Below are positions 1-9,160 of a stretch of DNA of 64,000 bases, piece after piece. The notes below the pieces were generated by a model. It was not told the origin of the DNA. It saw only the letters and a program-made list of their open reading frames with translations, and did not search any database. Within the stretch, counting starts at the first letter, position 1. Each line of letters opens with the position of its first letter. Where the stretch lies: contig JAEUTY010000011.1 of assembly GCA_016787805.1 (NCBI GenBank), forward strand, positions 22,160-86,159, written 5' to 3'. The translations under genes and the position numbers were made by a program. The stretch comes from Flavobacterium sp. Its GTDB lineage: Bacteria; Bacteroidota; Bacteroidia; Flavobacteriales; Flavobacteriaceae.

Positions 1-2165
1 TGACTGCAAAACGATTACCTAACTTTCATCCAAGCGGCGGTGTACGTGTAGTTGGAAGACAGCCCGGACAATCAACATGGAATGAAGTAGGTTTTGGGGC
101 TCCAAGCACAACTGGTGTTTGCCAAAATATTAGTATCATTTTGGATCCATCAGTTGTTAATTATGCAGAATTGAGTTTTCATGCATGTGTTCCAAATGGC
201 ACTTGTCACGGTGGATTGGGCAATCAGATTATTGTTGACAACATTAGATGTGCTGGAAATACAATCGACATTAGTGACAATTGCGGTCTAGTTACTGTTG
301 GAATAAACCCAGCTCTTAATTTAAATGTGACCGAATTTTATGTTGAAGTTACCGATCCAAGTGGAAATTATGTTGGTGATTTTTCTTCTAATGGAACGCC
401 TATCACTTTCAACGCTCTTCAAAATGGAAATTATTCAATTATTTGCTACGTAATTCACACTGTCAATGGACAATCCGAATTTTTATTTTATGAATTGAGC
501 TACAACGTTACAACTGTTCCCAATCCAATAGCTATATTCTCAGGGAACAACAATATCACCAATACCTTAGTAGCCTATATTCCGTGTGGGGAAACTTGTG
601 TTCAATTGAGTTCTAGTGGAATCACCAACCCAGTTTATAACACAACTGCTAATGTGTTAAACAATTTAAATGGTTTATTTTGCTTACCTCCTGGAAGCAC
701 ACTTCAAGACTTTAATGTAACAATATCTGGAACAAATTCTTGTGGGAATCCTGTTTGTATTAATGTAAAGGTTAATGTTGTTAATTTAATTTCTAATTTT
801 AATATAGACGGATACAATTGTCATGATGGAGTATATGATGTAACAATGACTTCGATTGACACAGGACCAAATCATGGATGGGAAATTTGGGAAACTTCTG
901 TAGAAGGTTCAACGTCAGATAATGATGTTATAGGAATGGTTACTAGCCAATCATCGTGGCAATTACCTGGTTTAACCAATGTTACTTTTACTAATTTAGA
1001 TCCAAATAAATTCTATTTTGTAAAACATGGGGTTTGGAGTGAAAATTGCAATTGGAGAGAAACCAGAAAACCACTAAAAAGAGATTGTTGTGTTGATGAA
1101 TTTGTATTAGCTCCATATAACTCGGGAAATCCTGGTTGTGATCAGATTTTTGCAGTTTATGATGAAAATGGCAATCAAATCACAAATGGAAACGGATATA
1201 CTGTACAGTGGTGTATTTATGACTTGTGTGTTTGTGGAGACTCAAATTGGGACTGGGTGTGTTATGAAGGAGACACTAATTATATAAGTGATGGAAACTT
1301 TTTACAAAAAGCTATAGTTACAACTCCAGAAGGCTGTATATATGACATTTACCATCATTGTTGCCTACAAAACCTGACTCTTGAAATCAAATCAATTCAA
1401 GAAGAGTGTGAAGCGTATACCATTGAATTGAAACTAGATGGTAATACAAACTTAGGTTCTGCACTAATCACATGGAATGATGGTTTGTACGCAAATCAAT
1501 CTTCACGCCCGGCAATTCCAAATACAGAGTACACTGCAACGGTTAAAGTGCCTAAATCATATTACGGTGTTGAAGAAACCTTTTATTGTACATATACAGC
1601 AAGTTTAAAAATCGATTGCCCAGTTGACGAATGTGAAAACTTCACTGCACCAACCAACTTACAAGTTGGAGGCATAATAGGAACAACTTTGATGTGGGAT
1701 GCAGTTCCAGGCGCAACTCATTACGTGGTTAGCTCTCCAGGTGTAGGCCCAGTTAGAAATTGCAAATGCGAAACACCAATTTCCATTGTCCCAATTACTA
1801 CAACTACAAACTCATTAGCACTACCAAGTTCATTAGTTAACAAATGTTTTGTTTGGGTCGTAACTGCTTACTGTGCTGACGGAACTTCTGCCACTTCTGA
1901 GCAAGCTTGTTACAGTGGAAAAGGAAAAGATGAATTTGTAACTGTTTCTCCAAATCCGAATGATGGTCGATTCAAAATCAACACCGAGGAATCAATAGAT
2001 GGTGTAATTGAAATAACTGATCTATTTGGGCTTGTGATATACAAACATGAATTCAAAAACCAACAAGAGTTTGACATTTTCATGGAAGACAGACCAATAG
2101 GAATCTACATTGTAAAAGTGTACACTAATGAAAAAGTTCACACAACCAAAATCATCAAAAATTAA
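1..2165 (+). CDS. T9SS cargo protein, 5' end outside window
   Basis: The reading frame is open from base 3 to the stop at 2163-2165, so the true start lies upstream of the window. At least 721 residues are visible. They are rich in Asn, Thr and Cys, as is usual for secreted Flavobacterium proteins. A fibronectin-III-like segment (APTNLQVGG... LMWDAVPGATHYVV) precedes the C-terminus. The last ~75 residues form a type A T9SS sorting domain: VSPNPNDGRF, then the beta-strands FGLVIYKHEF and GIYIVKVYTNEKV, ending KIIKN. Family knowledge: such domains direct passage through the outer membrane by the type IX system and are removed at the surface. The function of the body is not recognised; adhesin or enzyme cannot be decided. 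A strong terminator follows. Confidence 0.85.
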   Translation, partial: TAKRLPNFHPSGGVRVVGRQPGQSTWNEVGFGAPSTTGVCQNISIILDPSVVNYAELSFHACVPNGTCHGGLGNQIIVDNIRCAGNTIDISDNCGLVTVGINPALNLNVTEFYVEVTDPSGNYVGDFSSNGTPITFNALQNGNYSIICYVIHTVNGQSEFLFYELSYNVTTVPNPIAIFSGNNNITNTLVAYIPCGETCVQLSSSGITNPVYNTTANVLNNLNGLFCLPPGSTLQDFNVTISGTNSCGNPVCINVKVNVVNLISNFNIDGYNCHDGVYDVTMTSIDTGPNHGWEIWETSVEGSTSDNDVIGMVTSQSSWQLPGLTNVTFTNLDPNKFYFVKHGVWSENCNWRETRKPLKRDCCVDEFVLAPYNSGNPGCDQIFAVYDENGNQITNGNGYTVQWCIYDLCVCGDSNWDWVCYEGDTNYISDGNFLQKAIVTTPEGCIYDIYHHCCLQNLTLEIKSIQEECEAYTIELKLDGNTNLGSALITWNDGLYANQSSRPAIPNTEYTATVKVPKSYYGVEETFYCTYTASLKIDCPVDECENFTAPTNLQVGGIIGTTLMWDAVPGATHYVVSSPGVGPVRNCKCETPISIVPITTTTNSLALPSSLVNKCFVWVVTAYCADGTSATSEQACYSGKGKDEFVTVSPNPNDGRFKINTEESIDGVIEITDLFGLVIYKHEFKNQQEFDIFMEDRPIGIYIVKVYTNEKVHTTKIIKN

Positions 2166-2185
2166 TTTTTAAGTTAATTTACTTT

Positions 2186-2222
2186 AAAAGCCGATTGAAT
2201 TTAGTTTCTATCGGCTTTTTTT
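2186..2222 (+). terminator. Rho-independent terminator
   Basis: AAAAGCCGAT (2186-2195) pairs with ATCGGCTTTT (2210-2219), followed by a T run. It ends the T9SS gene. The next gene arrives on the opposite strand, so it may act in both directions. Confidence 0.85.
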
Positions 2223-2278
2223 AATAAAAAACTAAGTAATAATACCGTCAATATTTATTATTTATAGATTCTATTTTG

Positions 2279-3448
2279 TTACTTTACAGCAGGCTTGTAA
2301 TCTTGCTTATCGATTATCATTTTCGACAAAATCTCTTTCAAAATCTCCGAAGTTCCTCCGCCTATAGGACCTAAACGGCTATCGCGCAACAATCGAGCCA
2401 ACGGATATTCTTCCATATAACCGTAACCGCCTAACATTTGCAAACAGCTGTAAATCGCATCATCAGCCACTTTAGTTGACTTTAATTTGGCCATAGTTGC
2501 TTCTTTAACCACGTATTCTCCTCTATCCAAACGAGCAACAGCAGCATAGTTGAATATTTTGCAATGCTCAACTTCAGTTGCATGTTCTACCATAGTATGA
2601 CGCAATGCTTGAAACTTGTTAATTGGGCTTCCAAAAGCCTCACGTTGCGACATGTATTCTAAAGTATAATCAATCGCATATTCTGCTCGTGCATGTGCGT
2701 TGATTGCCATTACCAATCGTTCTAAAGCAAAATGTTGCATAATGTAGTGAAACCCTTTTCCTTCTTCTCCCATTAAATTCTCCATCGGAATTTCAACCTC
2801 TTCAAACGCAATCTCTGCAGTATCAGAAGCCCTCCAACCCAATTTATCTAACTTTGTTGCAGAAATTCCTTTTGTATTAGTATCAACCAAAAAAATACTT
2901 ATTCCTTTATTCCCTAATTCTGGGCTAGTTTTAGCTGCAACCACGTAATAATCAGCATAAACACCATTGGTTATAAAAGTTTTTGAGCCATTAATAACAT
3001 AATTATTTCCTTTCTTTACTGCTGTTGTTCGCATTCCTGCAACATCACTTCCTCCAAAAGGCTCGGTAATACATAAAGCACCTATTTTATCACCTGAAAT
3101 ACTCGGAGCCAAATAATCTTGTTTTATTCGCTCGTCTCCTTCAGCAAGTAAATGAGTCATTGCTAAATAGGAATGAGCCCACATGGCAGCTGCAAAACCA
3201 GATGATTTTATTTTTTGTAATTCTTCTAAAAAAACAACCGTATAAAACAAATCTAAATCCAATCCACCATAAATTTCAGGACATCGAATTCCAAAAAAAC
3301 CCATTTCACCAAATTTTTTCCAAATGAATCGTTCAATAGTTCCTGTTTTTTCCCATTTTTCAATGTGAGGAACCACTTCTTTTTGCAAAAAATCTTGTAA
3401 ACTTGCCCTAAATAATTGATGTTCTTCAGTGAAATACAATGCACTCAT
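2279..3448 (-). CDS. Acyl-CoA dehydrogenase
   Basis: 389 residues, the full length for the family. FAD-dependent alpha,beta-dehydrogenation of an acyl-CoA thioester. The flavin/substrate signature ITEPFGGSDVAGM lies at about 127-139, and the C-terminal helical domain carries QMLGGYGYMEEYPLARLLRD (337-356). The position that holds the catalytic Glu in medium-chain enzymes is Gly here (IGGGTSEI, ~362). A Glu sits instead in FALERL (E243), the arrangement of isovaleryl-CoA and long-chain dehydrogenases. Substrate is therefore more likely branched or long acyl-CoA, an inference. It lies 35 bp downstream of the HhH-protein gene on the same strand, probably co-transcribed. Confidence 0.92.
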   Translation of the reverse strand: MSALYFTEEHQLFRASLQDFLQKEVVPHIEKWEKTGTIERFIWKKFGEMGFFGIRCPEIYGGLDLDLFYTVVFLEELQKIKSSGFAAAMWAHSYLAMTHLLAEGDERIKQDYLAPSISGDKIGALCITEPFGGSDVAGMRTTAVKKGNNYVINGSKTFITNGVYADYYVVAAKTSPELGNKGISIFLVDTNTKGISATKLDKLGWRASDTAEIAFEEVEIPMENLMGEEGKGFHYIMQHFALERLVMAINAHARAEYAIDYTLEYMSQREAFGSPINKFQALRHTMVEHATEVEHCKIFNYAAVARLDRGEYVVKEATMAKLKSTKVADDAIYSCLQMLGGYGYMEEYPLARLLRDSRLGPIGGGTSEILKEILSKMIIDKQDYKPAVK

Positions 3449-3483
3449 ATAGTTGAAATTATTTTTAAAATTGCTTTTATTTT

Positions 3484-4368
3484 TCAGAATTCCAAATATA
3501 AAGCAATTATTTTTATTTTATCTATTGGAAAACCTTTAATTTTTAACAAATCCTCAATTTTAATATCACCATTCATACTGCGGTAAGTTACAATATTTTT
3601 TGAAATTGGATACCTAAAATAAGGAAATTGACTTAACTCTTTGATTGTCGCCTGATTGATATTGATCTTTATCGGATTGGGAGTTTTTATAACCTTAAAT
3701 TGTGTTTGCAACTTTTCAACTATTTCTGGTTGCAAACCCCAAATATCATACATTTGTTCCATCGAAACAAAGTCTCCCAAGACTTCTTTTTGCTTTAATA
3801 TTCGTTCAGAAAGCGCATCACCAATACCATAAACACGCATTAAATCTTCTTTTGTAGCTGCGTTTATATCCAAAACAATCGCTTTTTCTTTCGCAACTTT
3901 TTTCGCCAAAGAGTAGTCAATCCATTCTGATTTTGTTTGCGATTCTTTTTTATTTACCCAATCTGGAAATTTAAAATAAGGCGAAATCACGTTCAGCAAA
4001 GAATCGGAAACGCCAGTAACTTTTTGAAACTCAACAGTTGAATTAACGTATTTATTTTGCTTTCTGTAAGCTAAAAGCCGATCGATTTGCTCTACAGTCA
4101 TTCCTATTTTATATCCTTTGAAATCAGTAATAAAATTGGGATTAAACGGATACATCTTATATGATGTTTCAGATTGAGTTTGTTTTAACGAATCCAATTC
4201 ATTTTGCAAAGCAAGCCATTTGGTCATTGCAGGATTGACTTTTGAAATTGAAGAAAAATTGAGAAAAAAATAGGCTAATTGAAGCAAGACAATTAAAATG
4301 AACAACAATAAAATTCCGTTGCGCTGTTCTTTGGTAAACACCAAATAAGATGGGATTATTTTAGGCAT
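3484..4368 (-). CDS. ComEA-like helix-hairpin-helix membrane protein
   Basis: 294 residues. One N-terminal membrane helix (about 17-37, GILLLFILIVLLQLAYFF) follows a short basic cytoplasmic tail. The exported part carries helix-hairpin-helix units of the ComEA kind: one at ~85-130, a clear one at ~165-225 (DINAATKEDLMRVYGIGDAL) and one at ~235-294 (ININQATIKELSQFPYF). In ComEA such units bind DNA without sequence specificity during uptake. In Bacteroidota this multi-HhH form is common but its role is not established, so DNA uptake is only a possibility. First gene of a probable two-gene unit with the acyl-CoA dehydrogenase. Confidence 0.8.
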   Translation of the reverse strand: MPKIIPSYLVFTKEQRNGILLLFILIVLLQLAYFFLNFSSISKVNPAMTKWLALQNELDSLKQTQSETSYKMYPFNPNFITDFKGYKIGMTVEQIDRLLAYRKQNKYVNSTVEFQKVTGVSDSLLNVISPYFKFPDWVNKKESQTKSEWIDYSLAKKVAKEKAIVLDINAATKEDLMRVYGIGDALSERILKQKEVLGDFVSMEQMYDIWGLQPEIVEKLQTQFKVIKTPNPIKININQATIKELSQFPYFRYPISKNIVTYRSMNGDIKIEDLLKIKGFPIDKIKIIALYLEF

Positions 4369-4398
4369 ATACTATAAATTTTGGCTTTAGATTGAACC

Positions 4399-4406
4399 CA
4401 AAATTA
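4399..4406 (-). promoter_or_regulatory. Candidate -7 element (TAATTTTG) for the HhH gene
   Basis: Read on the minus strand, TAATTTTG fits the Bacteroidota -7 consensus TAnnTTTG and lies about 31 bp before the start at 4368. No good -33 TTTG is seen at the expected spacing. Confidence 0.4.
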
Positions 4407-4473
4407 ATAAATTTTTTATAAAAAAGTGGATTTAATTTTCTTTTTCTATCTTTAGCCATACCAAAAACGAATT

Positions 4474-5934
4474 ATGGAAACAAACGAAAAAGGATTTAAA
4501 AAAGAGCTCAATTTAATCAATGCCACAAGCATAGTAGCAGGTTCAATGATTGGCTCGGGAATATTTATTGTAACATCGGCCATGTCGCGCGATCTTGGTT
4601 CTTCGGGTTGGTTGTTATTTACTTGGTTCCTTACCGGATTACTCACAATGTCTGCTGCGTTGAGTTATGGCGAATTGGCTGGAATGATGCCTAATGCTGG
4701 AGGTCAATACGTTTACATTCAACGAGCTTACGGAAAATTAGTTTCCTTTTTATATGGTTGGACGGTTTTTACGGTAATTCAAACTGGAGTAATTGCTGCA
4801 GTAGCTGTTGCCTTTGCCAATTACACTTCTGTTTTTATTCCAAAATTAGAAACCCAACTTTTTAGTCTTACTGAAACTACCGTTATTACCTACAAACAAG
4901 TAATGGCAATTGCCAGTGTAATTCTTCTTACCTACATCAATACTAAAGGCGTTCAAAATGGCAAAAAATTACAACTGCTATTTACTGTAGCAAAATTATT
5001 TGCCCTTTTCGCTTTGATTGTTTTGGGTTTATATGTAGGATTACAAACGGATGTTTTGAGTCAGAATTTTGAGAGTCCATGGAATGCATTTAAAACTGTT
5101 TTAAATGAAGACGGAACTACAACGGTTACTCAACTAACTGGTTTGGCATTGACAGCTGCCATAGGAACTACAATCATCAACTCATTATTTTCGAGTGATG
5201 CGTGGAATAATGTAACTTTTATCGCCGCCGAAATTAAAGATCCGAAACGCAATATTCCGAGAAGTTTGTTTTTAGGAACTACCATTGTAACGGTAATTTA
5301 TTTACTGGCCAATTTAGCTTATTTGGCTTTGTTGCCTATGGGAGGAGATCCTGAAAGCGCTTCAGTGATTGATAAAGGAATTATGTTTGCCAGCGAAGAC
5401 CGAGTTGGTGCTGCGGCAGCAAATATTATCTTAGGAAATGTTGGCGTTTTTGTGATGGCAGGTTTGATTATGATTTCTACTTTTGGTTGCAATAGCGGAT
5501 TAATTTTGGCTGGTGGACGATTGTTTTATGCGATGTCAAAAGACGGTTTGTTTTTCAAACAAGCAGGCGAATTAAACCAACATAATGTACCCGCAAAAGC
5601 ACTCTGGTTTCAGTGTATTTGGGCTTCTGTTTTATGTATTTCAGGAAAATATGGCGACTTGTTGACCTATGCTACATTCGCCTCGTTGCTTTTCTATATT
5701 TTAACCATATACGGAATTTTCATTCTCCGCAAAAAAGAACCTAATACTGAACGTCCTTACAAGGCATTTGGCTATCCAATAATTCCAGCTTTGTATATAC
5801 TTGTTACGTTGTTAATTTGTGTGACTTTATTAATTTACGATACCAAAAACACTGGATTAGGACTGGTAATTGTACTTCTTGGAATTCCTGTTTATTATAT
5901 TTCTCAGTCAGGATTAAAAAGCAAAAACGAGTAA
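4474..5934 (+). CDS. APC-family amino acid permease (LAT-like)
   Basis: 486 residues with about 12 hydrophobic segments. The first membrane helix contains the broken-helix substrate motif GSMIGSGIF (23-31), typical of amino acid/polyamine/organocation carriers. Helix 2 has LSYGELAGMMPNAGGQYVYIQRAYG, and the loop IAAEIKDPKRNIPRSL is the usual family signature. Family role: inner-membrane uptake or exchange of amino acids. Substrate cannot be read from sequence. A second, different APC carrier follows on the same strand after 98 bp; that gap holds its own -7-like element, so the two need not share a transcript. Confidence 0.9.
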   Translation: METNEKGFKKELNLINATSIVAGSMIGSGIFIVTSAMSRDLGSSGWLLFTWFLTGLLTMSAALSYGELAGMMPNAGGQYVYIQRAYGKLVSFLYGWTVFTVIQTGVIAAVAVAFANYTSVFIPKLETQLFSLTETTVITYKQVMAIASVILLTYINTKGVQNGKKLQLLFTVAKLFALFALIVLGLYVGLQTDVLSQNFESPWNAFKTVLNEDGTTTVTQLTGLALTAAIGTTIINSLFSSDAWNNVTFIAAEIKDPKRNIPRSLFLGTTIVTVIYLLANLAYLALLPMGGDPESASVIDKGIMFASEDRVGAAAANIILGNVGVFVMAGLIMISTFGCNSGLILAGGRLFYAMSKDGLFFKQAGELNQHNVPAKALWFQCIWASVLCISGKYGDLLTYATFASLLFYILTIYGIFILRKKEPNTERPYKAFGYPIIPALYILVTLLICVTLLIYDTKNTGLGLVIVLLGIPVYYISQSGLKSKNE

Positions 5935-5993
5935 GAAAACCAACAATTACCGATACTTTTCAACATTTATAGTCTCTTGAATAAAAAATAAAT

Positions 5994-6001
5994 TATATTT
6001 G
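5994..6001 (+). promoter_or_regulatory. Candidate -7 element (TATATTTG) for the second permease
   Basis: TATATTTG matches TAnnTTTG and lies 31 bp before the ATG at 6033. No clear -33 partner. Confidence 0.4.
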
Positions 6002-6032
6002 ATTTCTATTACTAACCAAAACCAATTTAATT

Positions 6033-7508
6033 ATGTCAATTTGGAAAAGAAAACCTTTAGATTTACTACTAGCTGAAGCGGCAGATTCTGAAAAAGGATT
6101 AAAAAGAACATTAACTGCTTGGTCCTTGATTGCTTTAGGAATTGGAGCCATCATTGGAGCTGGACTATTTGTAAGAACGGCAATGGCTGCTTCTCAAAAT
6201 GCGGGTCCATCCGTAACTATTGCCTTTGTTGTAGCCGCAATTGGGTGTGCTTTAGCAGGTTTATGTTATGCTGAATTATCATCATCAATTCCAATTTCAG
6301 GAAGTGCTTATACCTACACTTATGCCACTATGGGCGAATTTTTAGCATGGATTATTGGTTGGGATTTAATATTAGAATACGCTGTCGGAGCAGCAACTGT
6401 GGGAATTGCTTGGAGCGAATACCTCAATAATCTTCTGGTCAACGTGCTCCATATGAGCCCAATTCCTTACGAACTATCGCATTCTCCCTTTCAAACTTCA
6501 CCTGATGGTTTACAACAAGGGTTAATCAATTTACCTGCTTTGTTTATTGTGGGAATTATTAGCTTGTTATTAATCAAAGGAATTCAAGAATCTGCTTTTG
6601 TTAATGGAATCATTGTAATTGTAAAAGTAGCCATTGTAGTAATGATTATTGCTATTGGATGGGGATTCATCAATCCTGCTAACCATGAACCTTATATTCC
6701 ACCAAGTTCAGTATTTACTGACGCTCACGGAATTGACCATTCATTTGGTGGTTTTTGGGGAATAATTGGTGCTGCTGGTACCGTTTTCTTTGCTTTTATT
6801 GGATTTGACGCGGTTTCAACTGCTGCACAAGAAACTAAAAACCCGAAACGCAATATGCCAATTGGTATTTTAGGTTCATTGGCCATTTGTACTTTATTAT
6901 ACATTCTTTTTGCTCACGTTTTGACTGGTGTTGCAACCGTTGAAGACTTTAGAGGTGAAGGTGGTGAAGCTTCAGTTGCGTTTGCTATTCAAAAATACAT
7001 GACTGGTTACCAATGGTTAGCTAACTTTGTAACTGTGGCTATTTTGGCTGGTTTCTCTTCAGTAATTTTAGTAATGTTATTAGGTCAATCGAGAGTATTT
7101 TATTCCATGGGAAAAGATGGTTTATTGCCAAAAGCTTTCAGTGATTTACATTCAAAATACCAAACACCGTTTAAAGCCAATCTAGTAATTTTAGCAATTG
7201 TTGGATTATTTGCCGCTTTTGTTCCTGGCGATATTGTGGGTGATATGACTAGTATTGGAACCTTATTTGCCTTCGTATTAGTTTGTGTTGCTGTTATCAT
7301 TTTAAGAAAAAAAGAGCCTAACATGAAACGTGAATTTAGAACTCCTTTAGTTCCACTTATTCCAATTTTGGGAGTAATTGCTTGTTTACTAATGATGATT
7401 GGACTAGGTTGGACCAACTGGTTACGACTATTTGCTTGGATGGCATTAGGAGTCATATTTTACTTTGCATATGGCATTAAGAATAGTAGACTCAACAACG
7501 AAAAATAA
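6033..7508 (+). CDS. APC-family cationic amino acid transporter (CAT-like)
   Basis: 491 residues, about 12-14 membrane helices. The N-terminus (IWKRKPLDLLLAEA then LKRTLTAWSLIALGIGAIIG) and the motif IGAGLFVRTA (41-50) are typical of the CAT branch of the APC superfamily (YfnA-like). FIGFDAVSTAAQETKNPKRN is the conserved loop after helix 6. Expected role: inner-membrane uptake of amino acids; CAT members often take cationic ones, but the substrate here is inferred only from family. Ends at a strong terminator. Confidence 0.9.
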   Translation: MSIWKRKPLDLLLAEAADSEKGLKRTLTAWSLIALGIGAIIGAGLFVRTAMAASQNAGPSVTIAFVVAAIGCALAGLCYAELSSSIPISGSAYTYTYATMGEFLAWIIGWDLILEYAVGAATVGIAWSEYLNNLLVNVLHMSPIPYELSHSPFQTSPDGLQQGLINLPALFIVGIISLLLIKGIQESAFVNGIIVIVKVAIVVMIIAIGWGFINPANHEPYIPPSSVFTDAHGIDHSFGGFWGIIGAAGTVFFAFIGFDAVSTAAQETKNPKRNMPIGILGSLAICTLLYILFAHVLTGVATVEDFRGEGGEASVAFAIQKYMTGYQWLANFVTVAILAGFSSVILVMLLGQSRVFYSMGKDGLLPKAFSDLHSKYQTPFKANLVILAIVGLFAAFVPGDIVGDMTSIGTLFAFVLVCVAVIILRKKEPNMKREFRTPLVPLIPILGVIACLLMMIGLGWTNWLRLFAWMALGVIFYFAYGIKNSRLNNEK

Positions 7509-7515
7509 TACAAAC

Positions 7516-7551
7516 AAAAAAGGATTAAGCCAAAAACTTAATCCTTTTTTT
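7516..7551 (+). terminator. Rho-independent terminator, probably bidirectional
   Basis: AAAAAAGGATTAAG (7516-7529) pairs perfectly with CTTAATCCTTTTTT (7537-7550). A-run and T-run flank both sides, so it can also end the minus-strand PspC gene whose stop is at 7556. Confidence 0.9.
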
Positions 7552-7555
7552 ATCT

Positions 7556-7777
7556 CTATAAATCAAATACAGAACTTCGTTTAGCTCGAATCAAATCTTT
7601 TAGTTTGATCCAAAATGCTAAGGTAAGATATACTCCAAACCAAAGTCCAACGGTTACAAACGAAATATAAATAAAAAACAAGCGTACATTAGTTGCTCGC
7701 ATCCCTAACTTGTCAGCAAGGCGCGATGAAACGTGAAAACCATGTTTTTCGAAAAAAACTAATATGTTGCGAACCAT
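7556..7777 (-). CDS. PspC-domain small membrane protein
   Basis: 73 residues, essentially a single PspC domain: a basic N-terminal part (SSRLADKLGMRATNVRLFF) followed by a membrane helix (IYISFVTVGLWFGVYLTLAFWI). In enterobacteria PspC belongs to the phage-shock envelope stress system. Short stand-alone PspC proteins are common in Flavobacteria and their role is uncertain. It starts 22 bp after the stop of the DUF2851 gene on the same strand, so the two are probably one transcript. Confidence 0.82.
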   Translation of the reverse strand: MVRNILVFFEKHGFHVSSRLADKLGMRATNVRLFFIYISFVTVGLWFGVYLTLAFWIKLKDLIRAKRSSVFDL

Positions 7778-7799
7778 CGATTATATTTTTTCAAAAGTA

Positions 7800-9068
7800 T
7801 TAATTTTTGAGCAATTCCAAACCAATTGCACATTGCAAACATCGTTTGGCATTACAATATTCATTTTTTAATTGAAGTAAAGCTTGTGATTGAAAAGCAT
7901 TGTTTGCCTGTATTTTAAACAAAGTAAATTTTTCAATTATACTATTTTTCTCGGGTTTCAATTGTGTGAGTAATTCAATCCATTGCTCCGAATCATCTTT
8001 GCCTTGGCTTTTGGCGTAAGCAAACTTTACCGGAACGATGGTATTGACGATAATTAAATCGATGAATGATTGAGTGAGGAATTTTTCTTTTTTAGGACTC
8101 GTTTTTTCAAAAGTATAATGCGTTTTCCAATACGAAGAAACTGCTACATCAAAGAGTTGGTATATTTCGTTAACTGTTTTTGCTTCAATTATTTTAGTAA
8201 ACAAATTGCGATGTACATGATACAACATTCCTAATTGCGCTAGTCGAATGGTCGGAAAATTATCCGGACGATGTTTGAAAAATTGAACCGCTTCAATTTG
8301 TATTGTACTAATCTTATACTTTACAACCAAATAATCAAACCATGATTTTAATTCCTTGGAATAATTATCTTCTGGATGCGAAGGCAATAAATTGGATTGT
8401 CCAAAAAGTAAGGCTTCCAAATAAGCAACATCTAATGCTTCTTTTCTAATGATAGAAAAAGGGATGGATTTGGCTATTTTGAAAAATGCTTCTCCATTTG
8501 TATTCAACCCAAAATTCTTAGCTAGCAAACAAAACAAAACCGCTTCCCAATCATTTTCAGTTTCATTAAGTAATCCTTCAATTGGAAGTGATTTTCGTTC
8601 TAATCGTTCAAAAAACAATCGTTCGAGCCAATTTTCCATTACAAATAAAGCAATATCCTTCACTTGATTTTCGCAATAAATCCATGATTTTGTAGCGATT
8701 AGTGATTGGTATTTTATCAGTTCTTCATTGGCTACATATTTTTTTAGTTCCAATACCGGAATCTCAGAATTGTCTTTTCTAAAAACGGAAATATCATGTT
8801 GCCAAACGACATGCAAAATAACATTATCATAATTACTATCTTTTTCATGCTGATGCAAATACCAATCGGATGATTTTAAGTGAATTTCGATGTTGCCAGC
8901 CCATTTTTGCTGACCAATAGTAATTTGAGCGTTGAAAAAATCGGGGCCAGCTTGTTGCAAATAGAAACCTGAATGAATGATTGTAAGCGATTCGCCTTGA
9001 GAAGTAACGAGATTAGAAAAATCAAACTTTTTGTACAACCAAATGTAGTGTAGAAAATCTTCTTTCAT
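7800..9068 (-). CDS. DUF2851 family protein
   Basis: 422 residues, the usual length for DUF2851, a Bacteroidota family of unknown function. Family marks: N-terminal EDFLHYIWLYKKFDF, then GPDFFNAQITIGQQKWAGNIEIHLKSSDW, and a Cys-containing C-terminus CNAKRCLQCAIG that could bind a metal (CX5CX2C). No signal peptide or membrane segment, so likely cytosolic. The GNIEIH/DW motifs recall nuclease-like folds, but I do not assign an activity. First gene of a pair with the PspC protein. Confidence 0.82.
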   Translation of the reverse strand: MKEDFLHYIWLYKKFDFSNLVTSQGESLTIIHSGFYLQQAGPDFFNAQITIGQQKWAGNIEIHLKSSDWYLHQHEKDSNYDNVILHVVWQHDISVFRKDNSEIPVLELKKYVANEELIKYQSLIATKSWIYCENQVKDIALFVMENWLERLFFERLERKSLPIEGLLNETENDWEAVLFCLLAKNFGLNTNGEAFFKIAKSIPFSIIRKEALDVAYLEALLFGQSNLLPSHPEDNYSKELKSWFDYLVVKYKISTIQIEAVQFFKHRPDNFPTIRLAQLGMLYHVHRNLFTKIIEAKTVNEIYQLFDVAVSSYWKTHYTFEKTSPKKEKFLTQSFIDLIIVNTIVPVKFAYAKSQGKDDSEQWIELLTQLKPEKNSIIEKFTLFKIQANNAFQSQALLQLKNEYCNAKRCLQCAIGLELLKN

Positions 9069-9134
9069 AGAATAAATGTGTATGGCGTTGAAAATACTAA
9101 AGTACTAAAAAAGCAAATATCCATAGCAAAATTT

Positions 9135-9142
9135 TATATTTG
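9135..9142 (+). promoter_or_regulatory. Candidate -7 element (TATATTTG)
   Basis: TATATTTG, 18 bp before the ATG at 9161, fits TAnnTTTG. A -33 TTTG at the right spacing is not visible. Confidence 0.45.
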
Positions 9143-9160
9143 TAAATTAAATTTTGCTTT